Source of the DNA: JAIBDK01 sp965261915
GTDB lineage: Bacteria > Pseudomonadota > Gammaproteobacteria > Arenicellales > Poriferihabitantaceae
DNA: 64,000 nt
Assembly (NCBI GenBank): GCA_965261915.1
Contig: CBDHDW010000013.1
Location: 1,798,001-1,862,000 of the forward strand
Direction of reading: 5' to 3'
The position numbers and the translations under genes are program-made. The stretch's first letter is position 1; each line of letters opens with the position of its first letter. Positions 52,724-62,340 of the stretch are shown here, piece by piece. The notes beneath the pieces are model-generated. The model searched no databases. It had not been told where the DNA came from and saw only the letters and a list, made by a program, of their open reading frames with translations.

Positions 52724-54463
52724 CTACATGGTTTCCGGTGCACTAACACCCAACATGTCGAGACCGTTACAAATGACCTGTCGAGCGGCATCAATCAAAC
52801 CCAGGCGCGCCAATCTGACCCGGTCTTCGCTGGCCAAAAACGGATGGGCGTTATAATAGGTATGAAAGGCATTTGCCAAATCTCGCAAATAGTAAGCAAG
52901 CTGGTGCGGTTCACAACGACTCGCCGCCAACTCAACCACTTCAGGAAAACGCGAGAGGATTTTTAACAAATCCAGCTCCTGAGACTCCTTCAGTAAACGG
53001 TAATCTGCTGTAGCATCATCCAGCGTTTCCAGGTTTTTTTCTTTTAACTGTCTGAACACACTGCATATTCTGGCGTGCGCATATTGAATGTAATACACCG
53101 GGTTTTCAGAAGATTGCGATTTAGCCAGATCAAGGTCGAAATCCATATGCTGATCGGGTTTTCGAAGTACGTAAAAGAATCGCGCTGCGTCATTGCCTAC
53201 TTCATCACGCAATTCGCGGAGTGAGACGAATTTCCCGCCCCTGGTCGACATCGACACTTTTTCAGTTCCGCGATACAAAATCGCAAACTGAACCAACAAA
53301 AACTGCAGACGTTGAGGGTCGTTTCCTAACGCTTCAAAAGACGCGAGAATTCGTTTGATATAGCCATGATGATCCGACCCAAATATATTGATTATCTTGT
53401 CAAAGCCGCGTTCGGCCTTGCTATAGTGGTAGGCAATATCCGAAGCAAAATAGGTATTTGCGCCATTTGCGCGAGTTACGACTCGATCCTTTTCATCGCC
53501 AAAGCGGGTAGAACGAAACCACTGCGCACCGTTGTCTTCGAACATGTGTCCATTCTCTTGCAATCGTTCTATGGACCGGGCGATATCGCCGTTGTCTACC
53601 AGACTTCTCTCCGAAAACCACTCATCGAATTCAACACCAAACTCCGCCAAATCCTGTTTAATGTCATCGACCTGAGAATTACACGCAGCATCAAAAACGA
53701 CTCGATAATTTTTTGCTCCCAGGCCTGACTTGCATCGAGTAATCAATTCATCGATGGATAGCTCCAGATCTTCTGGCAAATCTGAAAACAATTGATCGGC
53801 TTCGGCCACAAAAGCATCGCCATCAGAATCGACCAATTGTTGTGCAACGTCCTTGATATAACCGCCCTGATATGCATTTTCCGGAAAGGAGACAACCTGC
53901 CCATGAGCTTCAAGATATCGCAGCCAAACGCTGAGCGCCAAAATATCCATTTGCCGACCTGCATCATTGATATAGTACTCTGAATGGGTGTCGAATCCTG
54001 CTGCCGACAACACTCGTGCCAGCGCGTCACCATAAGCGGCACCTCTCCCGTGACCAACATGCAAAGGCCCAGTGGGGTTCGTTGACACAAACTCCACCAT
54101 GACACGCCTGCCCTGCCCAAAATCAGATTTTCCATATTCTGTTTTCTGTTCGCGAATACTGTCTATCAAATTGAGATAAGCGTCTTTTGATAAATAAAAG
54201 TTGATAAACCCGGGGCCCGCGATTTCGACTTTTTCCAGCGCTCCCTGCAGCTCAATTTCGTCTACCAGTTTTTGCGCCAGTTGACGTGGATTGCAGCCCA
54301 CCTGTTTCGACAGTTTTAACGCCAGATTGCTGGCAAAATCCCCATGGGAAGCATCTCGAGTGCGTTCGATAACGATCTCGCTTTCGTTGATTGCAGGCAT
54401 CGCTCCCTTACCCTCAAGTGATTGAGCGGCCTGAAGCAGTAAATCAGCGGCAATTTGTTTCAT
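52724..54463 (-). CDS. argS: Arginyl-tRNA synthetase
   Basis: Class I synthetase, 579 residues. The HIGH-like motif is HVGHGRGAAYGDALARVL and NPTGPLHVGH precedes it. The KMSKS-like loop reads KVSMSTRGGK. The C-terminal DALR anticodon-binding domain ends in HPFLASEDRVRLARLGLIDAARQVICNGLDMLGVSAPETM. Divergent from the iron transporter over 209 bases. Confidence 0.97.
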   Translation of the reverse strand: MKQIAADLLLQAAQSLEGKGAMPAINESEIVIERTRDASHGDFASNLALKLSKQVGCNPRQLAQKLVDEIELQGALEKVEIAGPGFINFYLSKDAYLNLIDSIREQKTEYGKSDFGQGRRVMVEFVSTNPTGPLHVGHGRGAAYGDALARVLSAAGFDTHSEYYINDAGRQMDILALSVWLRYLEAHGQVVSFPENAYQGGYIKDVAQQLVDSDGDAFVAEADQLFSDLPEDLELSIDELITRCKSGLGAKNYRVVFDAACNSQVDDIKQDLAEFGVEFDEWFSERSLVDNGDIARSIERLQENGHMFEDNGAQWFRSTRFGDEKDRVVTRANGANTYFASDIAYHYSKAERGFDKIINIFGSDHHGYIKRILASFEALGNDPQRLQFLLVQFAILYRGTEKVSMSTRGGKFVSLRELRDEVGNDAARFFYVLRKPDQHMDFDLDLAKSQSSENPVYYIQYAHARICSVFRQLKEKNLETLDDATADYRLLKESQELDLLKILSRFPEVVELAASRCEPHQLAYYLRDLANAFHTYYNAHPFLASEDRVRLARLGLIDAARQVICNGLDMLGVSAPETM

Positions 54464-54596
54464 ATCCTGTAATGTAACCCGACATCGAGAGGGAGGCGGA
54501 TTTTACCTTTCCCGCAATTTAAGTAGAAGCTAATACAGTAAAAGAATCCGATATATTTAGCTAAGCAGCTCTATTTTTTCTATTTACCAAAAAATT

Positions 54597-54608
54597 AACA
54601 TTAATGTT
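54597..54608. promoter_or_regulatory. 12-bp palindrome next to the Fur box
   Basis: AACATTAATGTT is a perfect palindrome that ends three bases inside the Fur box at 54606. It may be a second operator or part of an extended Fur array. No known consensus matched with confidence. Confidence 0.35.
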
Positions 54609-54624
54609 ATTGATAATCATTATC
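54606..54624. promoter_or_regulatory. Fur box controlling the iron(III) transporter
   Basis: The 19 bases GTTATTGATAATCATTATC agree with the Fur consensus GATAATGATAATCATTATC at 17 of 19 positions. It overlaps the -35 of a likely promoter, so Fur-Fe(II) binding should block transcription when iron is plentiful. It lies 49 bases before the first ATG of the binding-protein gene. Confidence 0.85.
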
Positions 54625-54638
54625 ATTTAGATTAAGAT
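54610..54638 (+). promoter_or_regulatory. Likely promoter of the iron(III) transporter operon
   Basis: TTGATA (54610-54615) and TAAGAT (54633-54638) are spaced by 17 bases and overlap the Fur box. The -35 matches at five of six positions and the -10 at four of six. Confidence 0.55.
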
Positions 54639-54665
54639 TTGTATTCACCTAACTTATTTATCCTA

Positions 54666-54689
54666 TTTACCAATGAATTTACCAATGAA
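54666..54689 (+). repeat. Perfect 12-bp tandem repeat duplicating the start codon
   Basis: TTTACCAATGAA occurs twice in a row (54666-54677 and 54678-54689), placing two in-frame ATGs, at 54673 and 54685, in identical context. No Shine-Dalgarno precedes either. Confidence 0.75.
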
Positions 54690-55722
54690 ATCACTTTTAG
54701 TTTCTTCGTTTGGAACGCTAACCGCGCTTCTTTCCATCTCCATTATCAGCGTAACCACAAACACCGTATTTGCCGCTGAAGAAGTTAACGTTTACTCCTA
54801 TAGGAAGCCTGATCTAATCAAACCGATGTTTGATGAATTTACTGCGCAAACCGGGGTAAACGTCAATGTCGTATTTGCCAAGAAGGGCATGCTGGAAAAA
54901 CTCCAAAGCGAGGGCGCTAACAGTCCCGCCGATCTGGTGTTCACCGTCGATATTGGCCGACTGTCCGATATTAAAAATGCTGGGCTTAGCCAATCGGTCA
55001 GCTCCGAAGTAATCAATGGCAATATTCCTGAGAATTTGCGTGACTCAGAAAATCACTGGTTTGGTTTAACCTCACGGGCGCGAATTATTGTGACCTCGAA
55101 AGATCGAATCGATGTCGCCAGGGTCAGCCGTTACGAAGATCTTGCGAATCCCGACCTAAAAGAGCTGATTTGTACGCGGTCCGCAAAAAATGCTTACATG
55201 GTTGCGTTAAGTGCTTCGATGATTGCTCATCACGGCGTTGAAGATGCTGAAGCATGGCTTGCCGGGATGAAATCCAATCTGGCTCGAAAACCGGAAGGGA
55301 ATGATCGTGCTCAAGTGAAAGCGATTAGCGAAGGCGTCTGTGATATTGCCGTCATTAATCATTACTATATGTACAAAATGATTACTGATCCCGAACAAAA
55401 AGCCTGGGCAGATTCGGTGAACGTGATATTCCCGAATCAGAATGATCGGGGGAGCCATATGAATATCAGCGGCATGTCGATGACCAGACATGCTCCAAAC
55501 AAGGAAAATGCACTGCAACTAATGGAATTCCTGTCCAGCGCTCAAGCGCAGCAAATGTATGCTGAGTTAAATGGCGAATACGCGGTTAAACCGGGTATTC
55601 CCATGTCTGACATTGTTAAAGCGTGGGGGGAATTCAAGCAGGATTCAATTGATCTAACCCAAATTGCTGATAATCGCAGCGAAGCCTCGAAAATGGCTGA
55701 TCGAGTTGCCTATGACGAATAA
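54673..55722 (+). CDS. Iron(III) ABC transporter substrate-binding protein
   Basis: Periplasmic binding protein of the FbpA/FutA kind. 349 residues with a signal peptide (about 1-34, ending VFAAEE) followed by VNVYSYRKPDLIKPMFDEF, the usual start of this family. Candidate iron-ligand tyrosines are the adjacent pair in INHYYMYKM near 230. The start could be the ATG at 54673 or the duplicated one at 54685. First gene of a three-gene operon under a Fur box. Confidence 0.9.
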   Translation: MNLPMKSLLVSSFGTLTALLSISIISVTTNTVFAAEEVNVYSYRKPDLIKPMFDEFTAQTGVNVNVVFAKKGMLEKLQSEGANSPADLVFTVDIGRLSDIKNAGLSQSVSSEVINGNIPENLRDSENHWFGLTSRARIIVTSKDRIDVARVSRYEDLANPDLKELICTRSAKNAYMVALSASMIAHHGVEDAEAWLAGMKSNLARKPEGNDRAQVKAISEGVCDIAVINHYYMYKMITDPEQKAWADSVNVIFPNQNDRGSHMNISGMSMTRHAPNKENALQLMEFLSSAQAQQMYAELNGEYAVKPGIPMSDIVKAWGEFKQDSIDLTQIADNRSEASKMADRVAYDE

Positions 55723-55787
55723 ATGCACCTAAAACCCAATCCTCACGAAGCGGATTCGCCCGTTTGTAGCCTCTCTGGTGTCCTGTA

Positions 55788-57470
55788 TTGAATACTTCAA
55801 TATCATCAGCTTCGTTTTTGTCTGGTACCGGCTTTTGGCGAGCCGGTACCATTTTTTTATGTCTGGTTGCCGTGTTGCCGGTCTTCGCCATCGCCTGGTT
55901 AGCATTATTTCCCACCGAAAATATCTGGCCGCATCTCATCAAGACCTCACTCCCTCGATATCTGACCAATACTGTTGTGCTCATGCTGGGCGTTGGTGTC
56001 AGTGTGCTGCTAACCGGCGTGTCCACGGCTTATCTGGTAAGCCACTTTGAGTTTCCGCTTCGAAGGTATTTCGAATGGATGTTATTACTGCCGCTCGCTA
56101 TTCCGGCATATGTTATCGCCTATCTCTATACCGATTTGCTCGAATTTGCCGGCCCGGTTCAGCAGGCAATAAGACATATCTTTGACTGGCAGCTTGCCCG
56201 AGACTACTGGTTTCCGAACGTACGCAGCATGGGTGGTGCCATTGCCATGATGGGGCTGGTTTTGTACCCCTATGTCTTTTTAATGGCACGAACATCTTTT
56301 CTGGAACAATCTCCTTATCTGCAGGATGTTAGCCGACTCATGGGCAAATCGCGTTTGCAGACCTTCCTTTTCGTATCGCTACCGATCGCCAGACCCGCTA
56401 TATCAGTGGGTGTTGCACTGGCATTAATGGAAACCATGAACGATTTTGGCACGGTGGATTTTTTCGCAGTTCACACCTTAACCGCCGGGCTATTCGATGT
56501 TTGGCTGAACATGAACAATCTGGGCGGTGCTGCACAAATTGCCATGACGATGCTGGGTTTTGTGCTGATCCTGCTGGGTCTCGAGTACAGCGCTAGAAGG
56601 CGGGTCGGGTTTTATCAAAAATCCGGACAATTTAGTGAAAGACCGCGTATCAGGCTGACTGGAGGCAAACGATGGCTGGCATTCGCGGTCTGTTTCTTTC
56701 CCGTGATGCTCGGGTTTTTTGTTCCCGTTGGTTTATTAGTCAACTATAGTATTCACTATTTTTCGCGTAGCTGGACCCCAGAATTCAGAATCTACGCATT
56801 CAACAGTTTTTACATTTCTGCCATCGCCGCGTTTATCTGTTGTGCGATTGCGGTAACGATTTCCTACACCAGACGAATCGAACAAAAACGCTGGGTCAAG
56901 ATAGTTTCACGTACCGCTTCATTGGGCTACGCTGTTCCTGGTGCTGTACTTGCGGTTGGAGTGGTTATCCCTCTGGCCTCGTTTGATAATGCCATCGATG
57001 GGTTTCTTAGAACGAATTTTGGTGTTTCCAGTGGCTTAATTTTCAGTGGCACGGTTTTCGCCCTGATCATCACTTACGTGATTCGGTTTCTGGCAATTTC
57101 CATTGGCAGCATTGAGTCCAGTTTCTCAAAAATTCCGACTTCAATTGACATGGCATCCCGAACCCTGGGGCATCCGCCGCTGCGCTCGCTGAGACTTCAC
57201 CACTTACCACTAATCAAAAGCGGAATTTTCACAGCGGGATTAATTGTTTTTGTCGATTGCATGAAAGAGCTGCCCGTAACATTACTTCTGCGACCATTCA
57301 ATTTTGAAACACTTGCAACCCATGTTTACCTTTTTGCATCCGACGAGATGATTGGCGAAAGTGCTTTGGGATCGCTCGCCATCGTATTGACAGGTTTGAT
57401 ACCGGTGATTGTATTAAGCCAAACGATTGCGTATTCTCGATCGCTGGAACCGGTTTCCGGCAATAAATAA
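55788..57470 (+). CDS. Iron(III) ABC transporter permease, two-domain
   Basis: 560 residues, a fused duplicate permease of the FbpB/SfuB kind with about twelve hydrophobic segments. Each half has an ATPase-docking loop: one around MGKSRLQTFLFVSLPIARPA and the other around LGHPPLRSLRLHHLPLIKSG. The start appears to be a TTG at 55788, 65 bases after the binding-protein stop; no better start is seen upstream of the first helix. Confidence 0.9.
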   Translation: MNTSISSASFLSGTGFWRAGTIFLCLVAVLPVFAIAWLALFPTENIWPHLIKTSLPRYLTNTVVLMLGVGVSVLLTGVSTAYLVSHFEFPLRRYFEWMLLLPLAIPAYVIAYLYTDLLEFAGPVQQAIRHIFDWQLARDYWFPNVRSMGGAIAMMGLVLYPYVFLMARTSFLEQSPYLQDVSRLMGKSRLQTFLFVSLPIARPAISVGVALALMETMNDFGTVDFFAVHTLTAGLFDVWLNMNNLGGAAQIAMTMLGFVLILLGLEYSARRRVGFYQKSGQFSERPRIRLTGGKRWLAFAVCFFPVMLGFFVPVGLLVNYSIHYFSRSWTPEFRIYAFNSFYISAIAAFICCAIAVTISYTRRIEQKRWVKIVSRTASLGYAVPGAVLAVGVVIPLASFDNAIDGFLRTNFGVSSGLIFSGTVFALIITYVIRFLAISIGSIESSFSKIPTSIDMASRTLGHPPLRSLRLHHLPLIKSGIFTAGLIVFVDCMKELPVTLLLRPFNFETLATHVYLFASDEMIGESALGSLAIVLTGLIPVIVLSQTIAYSRSLEPVSGNK

Positions 57471-57484
57471 ACACAATCGTTAAA

Positions 57485-58540
57485 ATGTCCTCGCCTCTCA
57501 ACCCACTACTCAAGGTCGACAACATTAGTTGTCGGTATGAAACCGAAAGCGCAGTAAATTTTGCCAGCTTTGAGGTAGAAGAAGGGACACTGGCCTGCCT
57601 GTTAGGACCCAGCGGCTGCGGCAAAACGACTATCCTGAGAGCTATCGCTGGTTTCCAGCAACTGCATGCGGGTTGCATCTCGTTGGGCGGTGTATCCATA
57701 TCCAATACCACGGGGAATCTCGCACCTGAAAAGCGAAACCTGAGTATGGTATTTCAGGATCATGCGCTGTTTCCGCATCTCACCGTCGAAAAAAATATCA
57801 GCGCAGGGTTACACGGCAGATCCACTACAGAGGCAGATAAAACCGTTGACGAAATGCTCGATTATGTGCGACTGCAGGGATATCGTAATCGATACCCCCA
57901 CGAATTATCTGGGGGACAACAACAACGCGTCGCCGTAGCAAGGGCACTTGCCCCGCGACCCGGTTTACTCTTGATGGACGAACCCTTTTCCAATCTCGAT
58001 CTGGAACTTAGGGATAGTCTCGGGCAGGAGGTTAGAGATCTGCTTAAGGAAATTGGTACTACCTGCATTATGGTTACCCACGACCAGCAGGACGCTTTTA
58101 CATTTAGTGATGTTATCGGCGTCATGAATCAGGGTCGGATAGATCAATGGGACTCCCCATACAATCTATATCACGAACCAAAAACACGGTTTGTCGCTAA
58201 CTTTGTCGGTGATGGCGTTTTTCTGGATGGTGAAATAACCGCACAGGACACCATTTCCTGTGAGCTGGCAACGCTAAACGGCGACCTTGGTGAAGATATC
58301 GAAACAGGCAGAAAGATAAAACTGCTGGTGCGCCCGGATGACATTATTCATGACGATGACAGCCAAATGACGGCGAAGATTCGTAAAAAAGCGTTTCGTG
58401 GTGAAAGTTATCTGTATACGCTAATGCTGCCCAGCGGCAATCAACTACTCTCTTTGGTACCGTCTCACCACAACCATGCGATCGGTGAAGATCTCGGAAT
58501 CAAGCTGGAAATCGATCACCTCGTTTACTTTTACGATTAA
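57485..58540 (+). CDS. Iron(III) ABC transporter ATP-binding protein
   Basis: 351 residues, FbpC-like. Walker A is LGPSGCGKTT, the ABC signature LSGGQQQRVAVARAL, Walker B LLLMDEPFSNLD and the switch His is in MVTHDQQDAFTFSD. A C-terminal TOBE-like regulatory domain (about 245-350) includes KLLVRPDDIIHDDD. Starts 14 bases after the permease. It converges on the malic enzyme gene with a 34-base gap that has no clear terminator. Confidence 0.92.
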   Translation: MSSPLNPLLKVDNISCRYETESAVNFASFEVEEGTLACLLGPSGCGKTTILRAIAGFQQLHAGCISLGGVSISNTTGNLAPEKRNLSMVFQDHALFPHLTVEKNISAGLHGRSTTEADKTVDEMLDYVRLQGYRNRYPHELSGGQQQRVAVARALAPRPGLLLMDEPFSNLDLELRDSLGQEVRDLLKEIGTTCIMVTHDQQDAFTFSDVIGVMNQGRIDQWDSPYNLYHEPKTRFVANFVGDGVFLDGEITAQDTISCELATLNGDLGEDIETGRKIKLLVRPDDIIHDDDSQMTAKIRKKAFRGESYLYTLMLPSGNQLLSLVPSHHNHAIGEDLGIKLEIDHLVYFYD

Positions 58541-58574
58541 TTCGAATGACCGAAAACAATCCGGCCACTAACCA

Positions 58575-60194
58575 TTAATAGTGCGGATCAAACATCATCG
58601 CTGAAATCATTGCCGGTATATCCTCTGGACGGGCTTGATCGGTTAAACCATTATCGTAGGCAAACTTTGCGACTGCACTGGCAATATTCAATGAAACACT
58701 GCGTATTTCATCAATTTTCGGATAAATGGATCCAAGCGCAAGATCATCTTCGGTGACCGACACGGCCAAAGCACGCGCCGATTCCAAAAACACCGAATCC
58801 GGAATGGTTCTGGCTTCACATGCGATCATACCCAATCCGACTCCGGGAAAAATGTAAGCGTTGTTCCCCTGACCCGGTCTTAACTGTTTTCCATTGAAAT
58901 TGACTTCATCGAAAGGGCTCCCGCTTGCAAATATCGCACCGCCGTCACTCCACTGATACGCCTCTTCGGCAGTGCATTCTGCACGACTGGTTGGATTCGA
59001 TAACGCAAATACTCCAGGGCGAGATTTAATCTTTGCCAGTCGTTCAACAATCTCCCGTGTGAATGTCGCAGGCGATCCAGTGGCACCGATCAGGATATCG
59101 GGTTTGTGAACATCAATGGCTTCGAGAAATTCATGATCAGGTAAATCGTGGGCAAAGTTCTGAATATGATCTGGCAAATTCTCTCTCGACTTCGTCACCA
59201 GGCCTTTTCGATTAAAAAACCATAGTCGCTGATGCGCTTCTTCAAAACTGAGCCCTTCTTCCATCAATGCCAGCGCTATCATTGAGCCTATCCCCGATGC
59301 CGCCGAACCTGCACCCAGAAAAGTAAATCTCAGATCTTTAAACGCTACCCCGGATAATCGGGTTGACGCATATACACCGGCAAGTACAACCGCTGCGGTA
59401 CCCTGAATATCATCGTTGAAACAAAAGGTATTCTCACGATATTTGTTCAACAGGGTAAACGCATTGTTTGCCACAAAGTCTTCAAACTGAATTAGCACGC
59501 CGGGATAGAGTTCAGTTGCAGCCTGGATAAATTCATCCATTAACTGAAAATAGTCATTCCCGCGCAAGCGTTTTTGCCTTAACCCAAGATAGATCGGATC
59601 ATCTAATAATTCTTCATTGTCGGTACCGATATCAAACATGACCGGCAAGGTTTGTTCAGGTGGTATCCCCGCACAGGCACAATACAAACTGAGTTTACCT
59701 ATGGGTATTCCCATGCCGTTTGCACCGAGATCCCCCAACCCGAGGATTCGCTCTCCATCAGAGATGACGATAATTTTTACCTCTTTATGCGGCCAGTTTT
59801 GCAATATGTCTTTAATCCGGCCTCGGTCATTTGCGGTGACATAAAAGCCTTTTTCTGTACGGAAAATATTCGCAAACTCTTTACATGCCTGACCCACCGT
59901 TGGGGTATAAATCAGCGGCATGATCTCCTGAAAATTTTCGATAATCAGTCGGTAAAACAACCTTTCATTTCTGTCCTGTAAAGCAGAAAGGAAAATATAT
60001 TTCTCAATTGGGCTATCCTTGCGGCGCAGGTTTGCCAGCACTCGCTCAATCTGCCTGTCCATGGACCCCACCGTGGGCGGTAACAGACCGCGCAACCCCA
60101 AACGATCTCGCTCTTCTTCTGTGAAAGCAGTTGATTTATTAAGTGAAGCGTTGTGCAGCAACGCTACACCGGTTACCGCAGATATTTTAGTCAT
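58575..60194 (-). CDS. maeA: NAD-dependent malic enzyme
   Basis: Decarboxylates malate to pyruvate with NAD(P) reduction. 539 residues, the large MaeA type. RGLLPPTVGSMDRQIERV at the start, PLIYTPTVGQACKEFANIFR with the catalytic Tyr, VKIIVISDGERILGLGDLGANGMGIPIGKL with the metal-binding Asp, FNDDIQGTAAVVLAG, and the nucleotide loop FLGAGSAASGIG are present. Cofactor preference cannot be fixed by eye. The upstream radical-SAM gene ends 18 bases after its ATG side, on the other end of the same strand. Confidence 0.95.
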   Translation of the reverse strand: MTKISAVTGVALLHNASLNKSTAFTEEERDRLGLRGLLPPTVGSMDRQIERVLANLRRKDSPIEKYIFLSALQDRNERLFYRLIIENFQEIMPLIYTPTVGQACKEFANIFRTEKGFYVTANDRGRIKDILQNWPHKEVKIIVISDGERILGLGDLGANGMGIPIGKLSLYCACAGIPPEQTLPVMFDIGTDNEELLDDPIYLGLRQKRLRGNDYFQLMDEFIQAATELYPGVLIQFEDFVANNAFTLLNKYRENTFCFNDDIQGTAAVVLAGVYASTRLSGVAFKDLRFTFLGAGSAASGIGSMIALALMEEGLSFEEAHQRLWFFNRKGLVTKSRENLPDHIQNFAHDLPDHEFLEAIDVHKPDILIGATGSPATFTREIVERLAKIKSRPGVFALSNPTSRAECTAEEAYQWSDGGAIFASGSPFDEVNFNGKQLRPGQGNNAYIFPGVGLGMIACEARTIPDSVFLESARALAVSVTEDDLALGSIYPKIDEIRSVSLNIASAVAKFAYDNGLTDQARPEDIPAMISAMMFDPHY

Positions 60195-60212
60195 ACAATA
60201 TGTTTTGAAACT

Positions 60213-61523
60213 TCAATTAGCAGATGCGTTTCGGCTTTTCGCCAACTCAATCTTGTCAAGATAGGCGGACTTCATCGCCGACTCAAAGGTCAAATTATCT
60301 TCATAGTCAAACCCGAAAACGGGTTTCCAATACGACTGTGGCTCCATACAAAGATAAAAGAAAACCTCGTCATGCCATGGCTCAAACGACTGATATACGT
60401 GATCAAACAATTCCAGCTTGATATGTTCAGGATAAGACCATTTTCCAGCCGAAGGTTCCATCGGCATTTGTAGAATCTTGCTGGTTAAATCCCGGTTTCG
60501 AATGGTTTTCATCACTGACTTGGTGAATGTCAACGTTCCCATTGATATCAATGCCACTTCTTCCTGCGAAAATTCACTGGTTAACCTTAGGGCAATATTT
60601 GCGTAATCCTGCTGCCATCCTTGGTAATGAATTATCGGATGAAAATGGAATCCAACAACGCACCCCTTATCAGCAAGCGCTCTGGCGCTGGCAATACGCT
60701 GACCCAGATTCGCAGACAAATGTTCTTCGTGATCAATGATTGTCTGTGGGTTCATGGACCAGGTACACAGAACATTTTCCGGAACTGGATTCTTCAAAAG
60801 CCAGGAAATGTTTTTTGATTTTGTTTTAAGTTCTAAAATAACATTTGGATGAGTCCGTGCAAACTCACACAATGCCTCCAGCACGCCCTGATGATTGCCC
60901 CACATCAGTGAGTCAGAGGATTGTCCCGTACCAATATGGTAGATCTGATCCGAATTCAGTTTCAAACGGGAAAGCTTATCGGCAAAACTGCTGTCGAAAG
61001 TAACTTCATTAGCATGATAAAAAGATTGAATACTGCAATAACTGCAGTCAAAACCGCATTTTTCCACTGCATCCAGGGTCAGCAGGTTACAACAACGGGT
61101 CTTTTCCGATGCGACCGGGCATCGGCCCAGGCCCAACTGAGGCCGGATGCGCGCTTTCAACACCGGCTTCAGGGTTTTGGGCTTGTCCTCGAGTGACAGC
61201 TTTGAATAACGCTTTGCGTTGTCAGTCAGGTTAGATTGGGCATCTTGCAAAACCGAGAATATTTTCTGCTTCAACGCCTTCCTGTCAGAGCCTCCGCTGT
61301 GGGCACTCAAATCGGCTGGCCAGTCATCTGACAACGGTGCTTCTTTCCAGCGTGTTCTGTCCAAAGCCATCTCGCTAACCAGGCGTAATTCCTGCTGGGT
61401 AAATAACAACGCTTCGGCTTTTTCACGAATAAATCGCTGTTCCGTCATCGACAACAAGTTAAATTGCGTTTGCCCGACAATTTTGTGGAATTTGTCAGCA
61501 TAATTTCGCTGCAATGAAGCCAT
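60213..61523 (-). CDS. Radical-SAM protein, spore photoproduct lyase family
   Basis: 436 residues. The 4Fe-4S cluster motif is Cys156-X3-Cys160-X2-Cys163 in EKCGFDCSYCSIQ. The preceding RCPVASEKTRCCNLLTLDAVEKCGFDCSYC block and HIGTGQSSDSLMW resemble SplB-like proteins of non-sporulating proteobacteria. The N-terminal 110 residues are helical. Family members include the enzyme that repairs spore photoproduct, but this organism shows no sign of sporulation, so the substrate is open. It lies upstream of maeA on the same strand with an 18-base gap. Confidence 0.8.
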   Translation of the reverse strand: MASLQRNYADKFHKIVGQTQFNLLSMTEQRFIREKAEALLFTQQELRLVSEMALDRTRWKEAPLSDDWPADLSAHSGGSDRKALKQKIFSVLQDAQSNLTDNAKRYSKLSLEDKPKTLKPVLKARIRPQLGLGRCPVASEKTRCCNLLTLDAVEKCGFDCSYCSIQSFYHANEVTFDSSFADKLSRLKLNSDQIYHIGTGQSSDSLMWGNHQGVLEALCEFARTHPNVILELKTKSKNISWLLKNPVPENVLCTWSMNPQTIIDHEEHLSANLGQRIASARALADKGCVVGFHFHPIIHYQGWQQDYANIALRLTSEFSQEEVALISMGTLTFTKSVMKTIRNRDLTSKILQMPMEPSAGKWSYPEHIKLELFDHVYQSFEPWHDEVFFYLCMEPQSYWKPVFGFDYEDNLTFESAMKSAYLDKIELAKSRNASAN

Positions 61524-61667
61524 GAATACAAGAAGAACGGTTTTTGAAATGGGGCGGGAGATTCTATCATTATTCGATGGTTTCAGCGTCTTTACTGTCT
61601 CCTTCTTATTATATCCGCCCTATTTCTTTCTTAACTCCAATGCGACTCCGGTATAGAATCCCCTGCC

Positions 61668-62333
61668 ATGAATCTGTCAAGTTCCCAAGAATTGATCGAA
61701 GCAATCGATCAATGCCTGCCGCAAACCCAGTGTACTTTGTGTAGCTATCCTCGATGCAAAGATTATGCAACAGCAATTGCCACTGAAAATGCGCCGATCA
61801 ACCAATGCCCGCCAGGAGGAGATATCACTATTGGTGGATTGGCGAAATTACTCAAAGTCGACTCCGAACCGCTGAATGAAGATCATGGAATGCATGAAAA
61901 CAAAGTGGTTGCATTTATTAGAGAAGATCAATGTATCGGCTGCAAACTTTGCATCAAGGCCTGCCCTGTCGACTGCATTATCGGCGGCCCAAAACTCATG
62001 CACACTGTGGTTGCAGATCAATGTACCGGTTGCAAACTTTGCATTCCGGTCTGTCCTACAGACTGTATCGATTTGGTTCAACCTGCGGCGCTTGCCAGTG
62101 ATATTGAAAGCCGCTGGCTGGGCTACGGTCAGGCTCAGGTCGCCCGCGCAAGAGTTAATACTGAAAATCGCCTGATTCGTATCTCGAAGCGTGAAACCGA
62201 GCGTGCTAGGCAAAAACAAATCGCCAAAAAAGAACAACTGCAGCAAGAAATCAGGAACGCAATACAACGTAAAAAACAGGAATCCGAACGCATCAGCAAT
62301 CCGGGACGGATCATTCCTAAAATCAATTTTTAG
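61668..62333 (+). CDS. rnfB: RnfB-like 4Fe-4S ferredoxin without membrane anchor
   Basis: 221 residues. Fe-S domain with Cys22, Cys25, Cys30 and Cys47 (TQCTLCSYPRCKDYATAI), then two 4Fe-4S ferredoxin motifs (CIGCKLCIKACPVDC at 89-103 and CTGCKLCIPVCPTDC at 119-133). A charged C-terminal helix rich in Gln, Lys and Arg ends the protein. It lacks the N-terminal transmembrane helix of E. coli RnfB, and no rnfACDGE genes are nearby. nth follows after 7 bases. In E. coli nth also follows the rnf operon. It is probably a soluble electron carrier. Confidence 0.85.
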   Translation: MNLSSSQELIEAIDQCLPQTQCTLCSYPRCKDYATAIATENAPINQCPPGGDITIGGLAKLLKVDSEPLNEDHGMHENKVVAFIREDQCIGCKLCIKACPVDCIIGGPKLMHTVVADQCTGCKLCIPVCPTDCIDLVQPAALASDIESRWLGYGQAQVARARVNTENRLIRISKRETERARQKQIAKKEQLQQEIRNAIQRKKQESERISNPGRIIPKINF

Positions 62334-62340
62334 CCTTCAG

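Noticed and set aside
62191..62340. Longer Nth beginning inside rnfB
   Set aside because: It overlaps conserved-strand rnfB in another frame and gives a basic, low-complexity start; the ATG at 62341 gives the normal Nth length.
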